A stretch of 64,000 bases of DNA from Costertonia aggregata (GCF_013402795.1 NZ_CP058595.1:159501-223500); one strand, 5' to 3'; positions 43,681 through 52,312 are shown, counted from the first letter of the stretch. Made by a program: numbers and translations. The notes: generated by a model not told the origin, from the letters alone.

Positions 43681-43924
43681 GGAAGCTGCAATCATAAAAA
43701 TCGGAAATTCTAAAGGTTTGCGTCTAAGCAAAACGATACTTGAAAAATACAATATTAAGGATAAGGTCGAAATGATTTTGGAAAAAGGACAAATAATCCT
43801 GAAACCAATAGATAGCCCTAGAAAAAATTGGGACAAAGCATTCGAAAAAATGCGCGAAAACAATGATGACCGTCTATTGTTCAACGATGTCTTCGAAGAT
43901 GAAAACTTTGAAGAATGGAATTAA
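43679..43924 (+). CDS. MazE/AbrB-type antitoxin
   Basis: An 81-residue protein with an N-terminal swapped-hairpin DNA-binding domain: AAIIKIGNSKGLRLSKTILEKYNI, the MazE/AbrB signature (KIGNSKG), then VEMILEKGQIILKPI. The C-terminal 35 residues are acidic (NNDDRLLFNDVFEDENFEEWN), as needed to wrap the toxin. It overlaps the toxin gene by 10 nt and sits behind a good promoter and operator. Confidence 0.92.
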   Translation: MEAAIIKIGNSKGLRLSKTILEKYNIKDKVEMILEKGQIILKPIDSPRKNWDKAFEKMRENNDDRLLFNDVFEDENFEEWN

Positions 43925-44238
43925 AACAATATTCCATAATACTCGTAAATCTTGACCCTACAATCGGTAGTGAAATTAAGAAAACACGACCATGTGTAAT
44001 ATTATCACCTAATGAAATAAACCGATTTTTAAATACGATTGTTGTTGCCCCTATGACAACTAATTTAAAAAAGTATCCGACCAGAATTCAAGTGGGGCAT
44101 AATAATAAAAAGGGGATGGTCGCCATCGACCAAATTCGGACAATTGATAAATCACGGATAATAAAAAAGTTTGACCGATTAACAAAATCCGAAATTCAAA
44201 ATTGTAAGGATGTTATCAAAGAAACATTCGTGGATTAA
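43915..44238 (+). CDS. MazF/PemK-type mRNA-cleaving toxin
   Basis: A 107-residue SH3-like endoribonuclease. The family signature is present: YSIILVNLDPTIGSEIKKTRPCVILSPNEIN, with the catalytic Arg in KKTRPCV, then TIVVAPMTTNLKKYPTRIQV, GMVAIDQIRTIDKSRIIKKF. It cleaves single-stranded mRNA at short sites in the cytoplasm when the antitoxin is lost. Start ATG overlaps the antitoxin stop by 10 nt. The module is bracketed by direct repeats, so it may be acquired; the cut site cannot be predicted. Confidence 0.92.
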   Translation: MELKQYSIILVNLDPTIGSEIKKTRPCVILSPNEINRFLNTIVVAPMTTNLKKYPTRIQVGHNNKKGMVAIDQIRTIDKSRIIKKFDRLTKSEIQNCKDVIKETFVD

Positions 44239-44278
44239 AAGCAGAACAGCATAAGATTTACGAATACAAAACCTGAAG

Positions 44279-44369
44279 GTAATGCTGACTTTAGGGCATA
44301 ATCTAGAGGCAGTGTATATTTAAGATGTCGCTAAATCTTATGGATTTCGCTTTGGAATAAAATAAGAAA
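44279..44369. repeat. Direct repeat, copy 2 (right of the MazE/MazF module)
   Basis: This segment matches 43438-43527 in the same direction at about 93 percent. It starts 40 nt after the toxin stop. It also contains TAAATCTTATG (44332-44342), an exact inverted copy of CATAAGATTTA at 44250-44260 just before the repeat, which copy 1 lacks on its left. Confidence 0.8.
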
Positions 44370-44426
44370 GGCTACATAACCATACACGCCTTAAATTTTA
44401 TAAAGACCAATCCTTTGAGTTCTCTT

Positions 44427-44561
44427 ATGGTCCTAATAGGTGGACCATTCGTTGGACTATCATACTTTATCTGGAATAACGGAATTTTAATGTTGATCAG
44501 CTGTGTTGTATTCGCATCTGGGTTAGCGCTACTTCTACATCGAAAGGAAGCAAAAAATTAA
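44427..44561 (+). CDS. Small hydrophobic open frame, possible remnant of a membrane protein
   Basis: A 44-codon frame from ATG 44427 to TAA 44561 encodes MVLIGGPFVGLSYFIWNNG then ILMLISCVVFASGLALLLHRKEAKN, predicting two membrane helices and a basic tail. The frame is already open from 44361, just inside the end of direct repeat copy 2, and the segment LNFIKTNPLSSL before the ATG reads as coding. It could be a true small protein, or the 3' end of a gene cut by the insertion of the toxin-antitoxin/repeat unit. It converges with the operon ending at 44573. Confidence 0.35.
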   Translation: MVLIGGPFVGLSYFIWNNGILMLISCVVFASGLALLLHRKEAKN

Positions 44562-44572
44562 AATTATTGCGA

Positions 44573-46630
44573 TTAATTGATTACGATTTCATCTACAAAA
44601 AGCCAGCTCTTACCGCCCGGATTTTGATGCCATGATGGGTTTTCAAGAACACTTTTTACCTCAACACGAACATATTTGGCCGTAGTTTTGGGAAATTCGA
44701 TATCAAAAAACTTAGAAGATATCGTAGAGGTAGGTGGCAAAGGTCCCAAATCAACGGTATGTAAGTGTGTAAACCGTTTGCCATCGTCGGAAACCGAAAC
44801 CTTGAACCCTACGGGAAAGAAAATCCAACTCCCGGGCACGGAGAGCGCACCTACCGATACCGAACTGATGTCCTGTTTTTCAGCAAGAGCGAACGTGGCA
44901 TTAAAATGCGTGCCTTCGTACCCCAACCAATTACCATCCACAAAATTATTACTGCCCCGTTTTAGGTCTACCAATGTTGTGCCGCCCTGCGCCGCATATT
45001 TTTCATTGGGCAGCTTGTTCAACGCCACTTTGTCGTAGTTTAAGGTACTCTTCTTAAAATCCGAGGAAACCACATCACTTTTACCCCATCCCGTTTTGTA
45101 GGTTATTGCTTTTATGGTAGCCCTGTCCTTTAAAACTATAGGCTGCGTATACACCAATGAGGTGGTATCGGGAACCGAACCATCTAGCGTGTAGAACATT
45201 TGGGTGTCTTCGAACGGATAACTCATTTCTACGGTCAGCGAATCCATGATAAAGTAGGAATCGGCTATGATCGTGGGTGGGAGCAGCTCGGTCTCTCCAA
45301 AAATATCATCATCAATCTCATGTACCGTGGTTGCAACTTTATCAGTTTTGAACGTATGTATCGCATCGTTGGTGATACTGGTCTGCCAAATGTACAAATC
45401 GGTCAAGTTGGGGAGTTGCCGTAACCTATCCATTACGGTATTCGTCACTTGCGTACCATACAAGTTGAGCGATTCCAACAATGTGAGGTCTTCAGTAAAT
45501 TCCAAGGCTTCATCCGTTATCCCGGTATTATGCAATTGCAATTTTGTCAGATTTTTAAAGGAACGTATTTCCGTAGCGAGCGAATCATGAAAATTAGAGT
45601 TGCCCAAATTCATTTCAACAATATTCTCCGCATAATCGTTCAACAGTTCAAAACTGTTCTTGCTCAAAGTTTTTTTGTTGGAAAGGTTGACCATGTACAA
45701 GGGGCTTTCTTCCTTTAAGGATAATATGGAAATCCCATTGGCCAAAACGGTATTCAACCAAACATCGGGAGCAGGTTCCAATTGTCTGGCCAAAACTGCC
45801 CTGGTAGAGGTATCTTCCTCCAAATCGTTCAAAAAGCCCTGTACTCTTTTATTGCGTTCCAAATCGGCCGTAATACAATCAAAACAGTTGTTGTTTGCTA
45901 TCCACCAATTCAAAAGTGCCACCTCGTTTGGGGTCAACTGCACTTTACCTTTAGGCGGCATATGCTCTTCATCTTCCATGGGCAAGGCTATACGATGTAC
46001 CAACATCGGCGGCCGGGTCTCCGTTGAATCCAAAATACTTCCCGAATCGCCTCCTTTAAGAATTTCAGCTTGAGAGGTCAGCAATAGTTTCCCTTCGGTT
46101 TTTTTCGTATTGTGACAACTTACACATTTTGCATCGAAAATGGGCTGTACAATATCATTGTAGACCAAGGCCTTGTCCACATCTTCAATTGATTTTTTGG
46201 CCTTTGAGGTATCCTTCGTTAAAAAATCCTCGCCGTGGGTCATGCTACCGCCCCAATGCCCCGCAAGTGTCAACATAACATTGGCCAGGATAAAAAGCGG
46301 AAAATACAATTTTGCCAATACCGCTTGTTTTGCCTCTTTTGCGAAAAATAAAATAATGGTGACGGCAGTTAGGCTTATGGCCATCCATTTATGCCTAAAA
46401 AGCAATTCTTCGTCATATGCTCCGTTAGATTCCAGTAAAAGTCCCGTACCTATGGATGCCAATGCGCTCAAAACGCCAAAACCGATAGCCAGTTTAATGA
46501 CCCCGCCAATATTTTGATCTGGTTTTAAGCGTTGGTAAATTTCCAAAATAAAGGCAAAAATGAGTATTCCTATCGGTAGATGTACCAAAACCGGATGAAA
46601 ATTGCCAATATTTATCATTAAGTATGTCAT
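44573..46630 (-). CDS. DUF2231 membrane protein with cytochrome c, LRR and chitobiase-C domains
   Basis: A 685-residue inner-membrane protein. Residues 10-125 form a DUF2231-like four-helix membrane domain with His12, His17, His80 and His125 as possible haem or metal ligands (NFHPVLVHLPIGILIF, TLAGHWGGSM). A PSCyt1-type cytochrome motif follows: CVSCH at 169-173, with MVHRIALPMEDEEHMPPKGK as its distal part. Then leucine-rich repeats at about 310-440 (LTKLQLHNTGITDEAL, LESLNLYGTQVTNTVM), a chitobiase C-terminal-like domain (FYTLDGSVPDTTSLVYT), and a discoidin-like end. Last gene of the five-gene operon, 3 nt after the lipoprotein gene. It could tie periplasmic electron carriers to the membrane; this is inference. 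Confidence 0.82.
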   Translation of the reverse strand: MTYLMINIGNFHPVLVHLPIGILIFAFILEIYQRLKPDQNIGGVIKLAIGFGVLSALASIGTGLLLESNGAYDEELLFRHKWMAISLTAVTIILFFAKEAKQAVLAKLYFPLFILANVMLTLAGHWGGSMTHGEDFLTKDTSKAKKSIEDVDKALVYNDIVQPIFDAKCVSCHNTKKTEGKLLLTSQAEILKGGDSGSILDSTETRPPMLVHRIALPMEDEEHMPPKGKVQLTPNEVALLNWWIANNNCFDCITADLERNKRVQGFLNDLEEDTSTRAVLARQLEPAPDVWLNTVLANGISILSLKEESPLYMVNLSNKKTLSKNSFELLNDYAENIVEMNLGNSNFHDSLATEIRSFKNLTKLQLHNTGITDEALEFTEDLTLLESLNLYGTQVTNTVMDRLRQLPNLTDLYIWQTSITNDAIHTFKTDKVATTVHEIDDDIFGETELLPPTIIADSYFIMDSLTVEMSYPFEDTQMFYTLDGSVPDTTSLVYTQPIVLKDRATIKAITYKTGWGKSDVVSSDFKKSTLNYDKVALNKLPNEKYAAQGGTTLVDLKRGSNNFVDGNWLGYEGTHFNATFALAEKQDISSVSVGALSVPGSWIFFPVGFKVSVSDDGKRFTHLHTVDLGPLPPTSTISSKFFDIEFPKTTAKYVRVEVKSVLENPSWHQNPGGKSWLFVDEIVIN

Positions 46631-46633
46631 ATG

Positions 46634-47440
46634 TTACTCTACTAAAATTTCATCTATAAAAAAGAATGGCAGGGTTCCCTTGCCTTGATGCCACTCGGGA
46701 ATCGCTTCCATTACATTGATTTCAATGGTAATGGCACTGTAATTTCCTACTGTAACAGGGATGTCCAAAAACTGCATTTGAGTAGGTTGTGCCTCTTTGG
46801 GTGTATCAAAGTACACTGAGCCTATTTCTTTGGTATCAGCGATAACGCTAATTGATACTGGAGAAAATATCCATGCATTATGGTCCCTAAGCGTACTCAA
46901 AATTACCTTTGATAGCGATTGTTGCTTTTTAAAATCCAGGTCTATGGCGATTTTTTCGGATTGAAACCCCAACCACTGCTTGCCCGACCTAAATTGTGTA
47001 GTGCCCTTTTGTAAATCTACCAAGGTTCTGCTACCATTACCCCTGTAATTGGGATGGGCCTGGGGCGTGATCGCCATATCAATATCGGCGATGGTGTTTT
47101 TAACCTGTACCAATTTGGTGAGTACTTGGGTGCTAGCCTTATGTTGGGGATGAAAAACACGAAAAGAATATTCGGCCGATCTATCTATTTGAAGCGGATT
47201 TGTGTATACCAATGATGCTTTGGTCACTTCGCCACCATCGGTCGTGTATCTAATTTCAGCATCGGCCAATCCAAAGTCAGCGGTTATTTGTGCGGATGTA
47301 TGGAACAATAAAGAATCGACCACCATACGCGGCGGAGACAATTCAAAAGTTTCAACCGAAGCCAGCACTGGTTTCTCAGTTTTCTTGCAGCATACTACCA
47401 ATAGCATAAGCGCCAATATGTAAGACAACCTTTGCGCCAT
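46634..47440 (-). CDS. Lipoprotein paralogous to the C-terminus of the DUF2231/cytochrome protein
   Basis: A 268-residue lipoprotein (signal MAQRLSYILALMLLVVC with Cys17 or Cys18). Residues about 35-110 form a chitobiase C-terminal-like domain (RYTTDGGEVTKASLVYTNPL) and residues about 125-268 a discoidin-like domain (NGSRTLVDLQKGTTQFRSGK, WLGFQSEKIAIDLDFKK, WIFSPVSISVIADT, WHQGKGTLPFFFIDEILVE). The same pair, in the same order, ends the 685-residue protein encoded next, so the two arose by duplication. It starts one base into the stop of the NHL gene. A carbohydrate-binding or docking role is possible but unproven. Confidence 0.78.
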   Translation of the reverse strand: MAQRLSYILALMLLVVCCKKTEKPVLASVETFELSPPRMVVDSLLFHTSAQITADFGLADAEIRYTTDGGEVTKASLVYTNPLQIDRSAEYSFRVFHPQHKASTQVLTKLVQVKNTIADIDMAITPQAHPNYRGNGSRTLVDLQKGTTQFRSGKQWLGFQSEKIAIDLDFKKQQSLSKVILSTLRDHNAWIFSPVSISVIADTKEIGSVYFDTPKEAQPTQMQFLDIPVTVGNYSAITIEINVMEAIPEWHQGKGTLPFFFIDEILVE

Positions 47441-48474
47441 TATACTCGATATAGTTTGATGGGATATGTTTTACCTGAATTCCATTGGGCAACGTATAGG
47501 TTTTCATCATCATCAACACAAACATCATGTGGGTGATGAAAAACTTTTAGCGTTTGATACATGGGGCTCAAAATTCCGTCTTTATAGGTTGGCTCACAAC
47601 CGCCTGGAGCGGAAACCAATGTATCGTTTTCGTTCAAAATGCTAACAAATCCCGTACCTTCAGAACCATCACCCGACCAAATAGTGGCCAGGTATACATT
47701 TTTGTCGTGAATGACCGGTCTACAAATAAATGCGCCCGGTAAATCTATGGTACTGATGTATTCGCCTTGGAGGCTAAAACGCTTTAACTTATTCTGTTGG
47801 CGTGCCGTTATCAACAAAGAAGGGTTAGAGGCATCCCGTGTATCCAAACAAATACCATGGGCATTATTGAACAAATGATTTTCTTCTCCCCTTCCACCAA
47901 AAACATTCAACAATTCCCCTTTTGCGTTGTAATGCATAATATATTGCTCGCCATACCCATCAGCAATATACACATCGCCATTAGGAGCAATAGCGGTTTC
48001 TGTGGGTATATATTTATCTTTGGCATCATACTTACCCGACGCTTTAGGATAGGGAAAAACCTGCATTACCTTGCCTTGAATCGTGGTTTTTATGACCTCG
48101 TGACGATTGTTATCGGCGATGTATAGAACATCTTCCCCATTTTCCACATGTAAGGTTAGCCCGTGTGCACCGGGATAATCCGTACCCCAAACTTCTAACA
48201 GTTTTCCCGAACGGTCGTAAACAATGATATTATTTTTGGTATGATTGGTCAACAAAATAATTCTGCCTTTAGAATCCTGCACCATTTCATGGCAGTCATT
48301 GACCGGGTAAAAATTGGAATTCAGGGCACCCCACTGCAGGTCAATTTTATACTGATGCGAATTATGGCCTATAATAGCATCTTTATATTGTACAAAACTG
48401 TTTGCTCGAGACATTCCGCTGATCATACCTAATGATAAAACACTAGTATTTTTGACAAAGTTTCTTCTATCCAT
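47440..48474 (-). CDS. Exported NHL-repeat beta-propeller protein with Tat signal
   Basis: A 344-residue protein with a twin-arginine signal (DRRNFVKNTSVLSLGMISGMS). The rest is a six-bladed NHL propeller: DSKGRIILLTNHTKNNIIVYDRSGKLLEVWG, LYIADNNRHEVIKTTIQGKVMQVF, APNGDVYIADGYGEQYIMHYNAKGELLNVFGG, and HHPHDVCVDDDENLYVAQWNSGKTYPIKL. Several blades have the Asp/His-rich loops that bind ligands in related propellers. Tat export suggests folding with a metal in the cytoplasm. Third gene of the operon, overlapping both neighbours by one base. Confidence 0.85.
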   Translation of the reverse strand: MDRRNFVKNTSVLSLGMISGMSRANSFVQYKDAIIGHNSHQYKIDLQWGALNSNFYPVNDCHEMVQDSKGRIILLTNHTKNNIIVYDRSGKLLEVWGTDYPGAHGLTLHVENGEDVLYIADNNRHEVIKTTIQGKVMQVFPYPKASGKYDAKDKYIPTETAIAPNGDVYIADGYGEQYIMHYNAKGELLNVFGGRGEENHLFNNAHGICLDTRDASNPSLLITARQQNKLKRFSLQGEYISTIDLPGAFICRPVIHDKNVYLATIWSGDGSEGTGFVSILNENDTLVSAPGGCEPTYKDGILSPMYQTLKVFHHPHDVCVDDDENLYVAQWNSGKTYPIKLYRV

Positions 48475-49967
48475 TAAACCAACAGATCATTTAGAACGTG
48501 ACCCTCCACATCGGTCAAACGGAATCTTCTCCCTTGGTATTTATAGGTAAGCTTCTCATGGTCAATTCCCAATAAATGTAGCATTGTAGCCTGAAAATCA
48601 TGAACGTGTACAGGGTCTTTTACAATGTTGTATCCAAACTCATCGGTCTCCCCATAAACCACACCGGGTTTTATGCCACCCCCGGCCATCCACATCGTAA
48701 AGCACCTTGGGTGATGATCACGACCATAGTTGGTATCGGTAAGCTGGCCTTGAGAATAATTGGTCCTTCCGAATTCCCCGCCCCATATGATCAGGGTATC
48801 TTCCAACAATCCACGCTGTTTTAGATCGGCAACCAAGGCTGCGGATGCCTGATCCACATCTTTTGCCTGTTTTTCGATTGCCCCGGGCAGGTTATCATGC
48901 TGATCCCAACCCATGTGATACAATTGGATAAAACGAACATCTTGCTCGGCCAGCCTTCTTGCCAATAAACAATTTGCGGCATAGGTGCCTGGGATTTTGG
49001 CATCGGCCCCATACATTTTGTAGATATAATCCGGCTCATTGTCGGTACTCATGACATCTGGAACCGAAGTCTGCATTTTGTAGGCCATTTCATATTGGGA
49101 AATTCTACTTTGAATTTCTGGATCACCAAATTCGTCGTATTGCTTATCGTTGAGCTGTGCCAGTTTATCCAAGATGGCCCTTTTACTTTCTTTGGTGATG
49201 CCTTTGGGGTCGTTCAAATAGAGTACAGGATCTTTTGCCGCCCTAAATTGAACTCCCTGGTGTAGGGAATGTAAAAATCCGTTCCCCCATAATCTTGTAT
49301 ATAGCGGTTGTCCGTTAGGTCTTCCCGAGCCTCTGGACAACAACACTGTAAATGCGGGAAGGTTTTTATTTTCACTGCCCAACCCGTAACTAAGCCAAGA
49401 ACCCATGCTGGGCCTTCCCGGTTGTTGAGAGCCTGTTTGAAAGAAAGTAACCGCAGGGTCATGGTTTATGGCCTCGGTGTACATTGATTTTACGATACAC
49501 AGCTCATCAACCATTTTGGCCGTGTAAGGCAATAGGTCACTGATCCATGTACCGTTACTGCCATATTGTTTGAAATCGAATACGGAGCCCGCCAAAGGAA
49601 AGCTATCCTGACCTGAAGTCATCCCGGTAAGTCGTTGACCGTTACGAATGGATTCGGGCAACTCCTCTCCCCTTCTCTTGATAAGTGTAGGTTTATAATC
49701 GAACAGTTCCAATTGTGACGGACCGCCACTTTGAAATAGATAGATTACCCTTTTTGCCTTTGAAGCATGGTGCAGCGAGTCTAAAATACCTTTGTTGCTC
49801 CCAAAACTGGAGGTTGATGTAATCAATCCGTTTTTATCCTTGCTAAAAAACTCGCATCCCATCAACGAACCTAGTGCCAATGAACCCGCACCCAAGGCCG
49901 CTTTTCCTAAAAAGGACCTTCTGTTTAACAACAGCGAGCGTTCCTCTAAAATTTTCTTTTCACTCAT
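48474..49967 (-). CDS. DUF1501 protein, Tat-exported (alkaline phosphatase/sulfatase-like fold)
   Basis: A 497-residue DUF1501 protein. The N-terminus has a Tat motif followed by a lipobox-like GSLMGC (NRRSFLGKAALGAGSLALGSLMGC). DUF1501 landmarks are KAKRVIYLFQSGGPSQLELFDYKP, FPLAGSVFDFKQYG, RLAEQDVRFIQLYHMGWDQHDNL, DTLIIWGGEFGRTNYSQG and NYGRDHHPRCFTMWMAGGGIKPGVVYGET. The Asp/His clusters resemble the metal site of the alkaline phosphatase superfamily. In Planctomycetes and Bacteroidota it usually sits beside a PSCyt1/DUF1549/DUF1553 gene, as here (2-nt gap). The reaction is unknown. Confidence 0.92.
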   Translation of the reverse strand: MSEKKILEERSLLLNRRSFLGKAALGAGSLALGSLMGCEFFSKDKNGLITSTSSFGSNKGILDSLHHASKAKRVIYLFQSGGPSQLELFDYKPTLIKRRGEELPESIRNGQRLTGMTSGQDSFPLAGSVFDFKQYGSNGTWISDLLPYTAKMVDELCIVKSMYTEAINHDPAVTFFQTGSQQPGRPSMGSWLSYGLGSENKNLPAFTVLLSRGSGRPNGQPLYTRLWGNGFLHSLHQGVQFRAAKDPVLYLNDPKGITKESKRAILDKLAQLNDKQYDEFGDPEIQSRISQYEMAYKMQTSVPDVMSTDNEPDYIYKMYGADAKIPGTYAANCLLARRLAEQDVRFIQLYHMGWDQHDNLPGAIEKQAKDVDQASAALVADLKQRGLLEDTLIIWGGEFGRTNYSQGQLTDTNYGRDHHPRCFTMWMAGGGIKPGVVYGETDEFGYNIVKDPVHVHDFQATMLHLLGIDHEKLTYKYQGRRFRLTDVEGHVLNDLLV

Positions 49968-49969
49968 AA

Positions 49970-52312
49970 TTATCCTCTTGTAATGGTTTCGTCCAAGTTT
50001 AAAACAGTGTGTGCCACCAATGAAAGGGAAGCCAATTGTTTTTCGGAAATTTTTTCATCTGCCCTAAAATCGCCTATTTCAATATATTCCGATGCATTGA
50101 CCGCACCGCTATCAATTTTAGACATCATATCGTTGTAATGTTGCATCAACATTTCCATTTCCTGGTCATCGGGCAAACGCGACGTTGCTTTTTGAAAGAC
50201 ATAGGCAATCTGTTTGTCCAGTTTTTGTGGATATTTTTGGATTGTGTTTGTCGCCAAGGCCCTGGACGCTTCAATAAGCTGTGGATCGTTCAACAATACC
50301 AATGCCTGCAAGGGCGTATTGGTCTCCTGTCGTTTTACGGAGCACAAATCCCTAGAAGACGTATCAAATGTCATCATACTTGGTGGGGGTACGGTTCTTT
50401 TCCAAAAAGTATACAAACTTTTGCGATAGAGGTCTTCGCCCGTACCTTGAACGTATCTTGCCGTACTACCACCCCCGCCACCTGTGGTTTCTTCCCAAAT
50501 ACCGGCAGGTTGATACGGTTTTACACTTGGCCCGCCAACTTCTTTAACAAGTAGCCCACTTATCTGCAAAGCCTGGTCCCTGATCATTTCGGCGGTAAGT
50601 CGCATTCGCGGTGCCCTGGCCAACCATCTGTTTTCCGGGTCTTTTTCGAGTATTACCGGGTCAATTACAGAACTTTGCCTGTAGGTAGCCGACATAGCAA
50701 TGTATTTCAGCATTTTTTTGGTATCCCATCCTTGATCCTGATATTTGAGTGCCAAATAATCCAATAGTTCCGGATGCGATGGCAAAGCCCCTTGATTTCC
50801 GAAATCATATGAAGTGCTTACCAAGCCCGTACCGAACATGCGCTGCCATAATCGGTTTACGGAAACCCGTGCCGTAAGCGGATTGTCCGCATTGAACAAC
50901 CACTTTGAAAGCCCTAACCTGTCCTTTGAATAATTTTCGGGAAAGTCCAATACAGAACTGGGCGTATTGGGATACACCTGGTCGGTAGGTTGGTCGTAGA
51001 CCCCTCTGTTCAAAATAAAGGCAGGTCTTTTTTCTTCCCGCTCATACATTACCATTACAGGAATCTCCTTTTTTTCGGATTTCTGCAAATTGATAAAACT
51101 CAACACCCCATTAGCTTCTTTTTCGGTAATGGTAATGTAGGGTTCGGGGGTCTCATCCGGCAGGGGCACGACCTGTTTCTCTTTATTGTTGTTAAAGAAA
51201 CTGAAAAGTTCAAAATGTTCTTTTTGGCTTACCGGGTCATATTTGTGGTCGTGACAACGGGCACACTCCAACGTAAGTCCCAAAAACGTTGTACCGAATG
51301 TCTGAAGCCTGTCCTCAACATATTCCACATGATATTCCTCGGGAATAACACCACCTTCAAAGGTGATTTTATGGTTACGGTTAAAGCCCGTAGCCAGTAT
51401 TTTTTCCAAATTGGAATCAGGGAGGAGGTCACCGGCCAGTTGATAGGTAACAAACTCATCATAGGGCATATTTTTGTTAAAAGCATGAATGACCCAATCC
51501 CTCCAAGGCCACATGGTGCGCTCAAAATCATCTTGATACCCATGGGTATCGGCATATCGGGCAATATCCATCCATTCTGCCGCCATGTGCTCGGCATAAT
51601 CGGTAGTGTTCAGCAATGAATCCACAATCTGTTCATATGCTGCATCGGAAGAATTATTTACAAAGGCATCAATCTGTTCAGGATTTGGCGGGAGTCCCGT
51701 TAAATCAAAGAAAACCCTTCGTATCAGTTTTTCTTTCTTTGCCTGCTCTGAAGGCCGTAAGCCTTGTAATTTCATTTTTTTGTAAACAAATCGGTCAATT
51801 TCATTTACTCCCCAAGCCGTGTCCTTGACTTTTGGAACCAATTGCGGTTCTGGCGGGATAAATGCCCAGTGTTCTTTATATTCAGCTCCTTGTGCGATCC
51901 ATTTTTCCAAAATGGCCTTTTCTTTAGGCGTCAAAGTTAAATTTGACTCGGGCGGCGGCATGATTATATTAGGGTCGTCGTGATATATACGGTTTACAAC
52001 TTCGCTTTCCTCTGGTTTTTTGGGAACTATGGCATAACGGTCTTTATTTTCGCCCAATGCCTTATAAGCATCTTCGGCGGTATGTAATGAAAGATTGCCT
52101 TCGATCGCATTCTTATCCGGCCCATGACAAATAAAACAGCGGTCGGACAAAATCGGTTTTACGTCAAAAGTGAAATCTATTTTATCGGGAATACCCGCCA
52201 AATCAGCCTTTGCAATAACTTTTTCCTTTGTTGAAGGGTTTTGCTGACATGCATAAAAAACGCTAAAAAATACAAACAATACCACTCCTAAGAAAACTCT
52301 TAGAAACTGCAT
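49970..52312 (-). CDS. PSCyt1-DUF1549-DUF1553 (PSD1) lipoprotein with two haem motifs
   Basis: Read from the ATG at 52312 this is a 780-residue lipoprotein with Cys22 in VFFSVFYAC; an upstream in-frame ATG at 52348 gives 12 more residues. Haem motif CFICH is at 59-63 in the PSCyt1 domain (ending IMPPPESNLTLTPKEKAIL). DUF1549 (PSCyt2) spans about 165-390 and carries a second motif, CARCHDHKYDPVSQ, at 350-363. DUF1553 (PSD1) follows at about 470-760 (PLTARVSVNRLWQRMFGTGL, RLTAEMIRDQALQISGLL, SVKRQETNTPLQALVLLNDP). First gene of the operon. Two haems point to periplasmic electron transfer; the substrate is unknown. Confidence 0.93.
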   Translation of the reverse strand: MQFLRVFLGVVLFVFFSVFYACQQNPSTKEKVIAKADLAGIPDKIDFTFDVKPILSDRCFICHGPDKNAIEGNLSLHTAEDAYKALGENKDRYAIVPKKPEESEVVNRIYHDDPNIIMPPPESNLTLTPKEKAILEKWIAQGAEYKEHWAFIPPEPQLVPKVKDTAWGVNEIDRFVYKKMKLQGLRPSEQAKKEKLIRRVFFDLTGLPPNPEQIDAFVNNSSDAAYEQIVDSLLNTTDYAEHMAAEWMDIARYADTHGYQDDFERTMWPWRDWVIHAFNKNMPYDEFVTYQLAGDLLPDSNLEKILATGFNRNHKITFEGGVIPEEYHVEYVEDRLQTFGTTFLGLTLECARCHDHKYDPVSQKEHFELFSFFNNNKEKQVVPLPDETPEPYITITEKEANGVLSFINLQKSEKKEIPVMVMYEREEKRPAFILNRGVYDQPTDQVYPNTPSSVLDFPENYSKDRLGLSKWLFNADNPLTARVSVNRLWQRMFGTGLVSTSYDFGNQGALPSHPELLDYLALKYQDQGWDTKKMLKYIAMSATYRQSSVIDPVILEKDPENRWLARAPRMRLTAEMIRDQALQISGLLVKEVGGPSVKPYQPAGIWEETTGGGGGSTARYVQGTGEDLYRKSLYTFWKRTVPPPSMMTFDTSSRDLCSVKRQETNTPLQALVLLNDPQLIEASRALATNTIQKYPQKLDKQIAYVFQKATSRLPDDQEMEMLMQHYNDMMSKIDSGAVNASEYIEIGDFRADEKISEKQLASLSLVAHTVLNLDETITRG

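Noticed and set aside
43450-43884. 144-codon minus-strand hydrophobic open frame
   Set aside because: Covers the antitoxin, its promoter and a direct repeat in antisense; hydrophobicity comes from the reverse of Lys/Glu codons.
50990-51619. 209-codon plus-strand open frame
   Set aside because: It lies antisense within the PSD1 gene over its DUF1549 and second haem motif; the real frame is clearly the minus strand.
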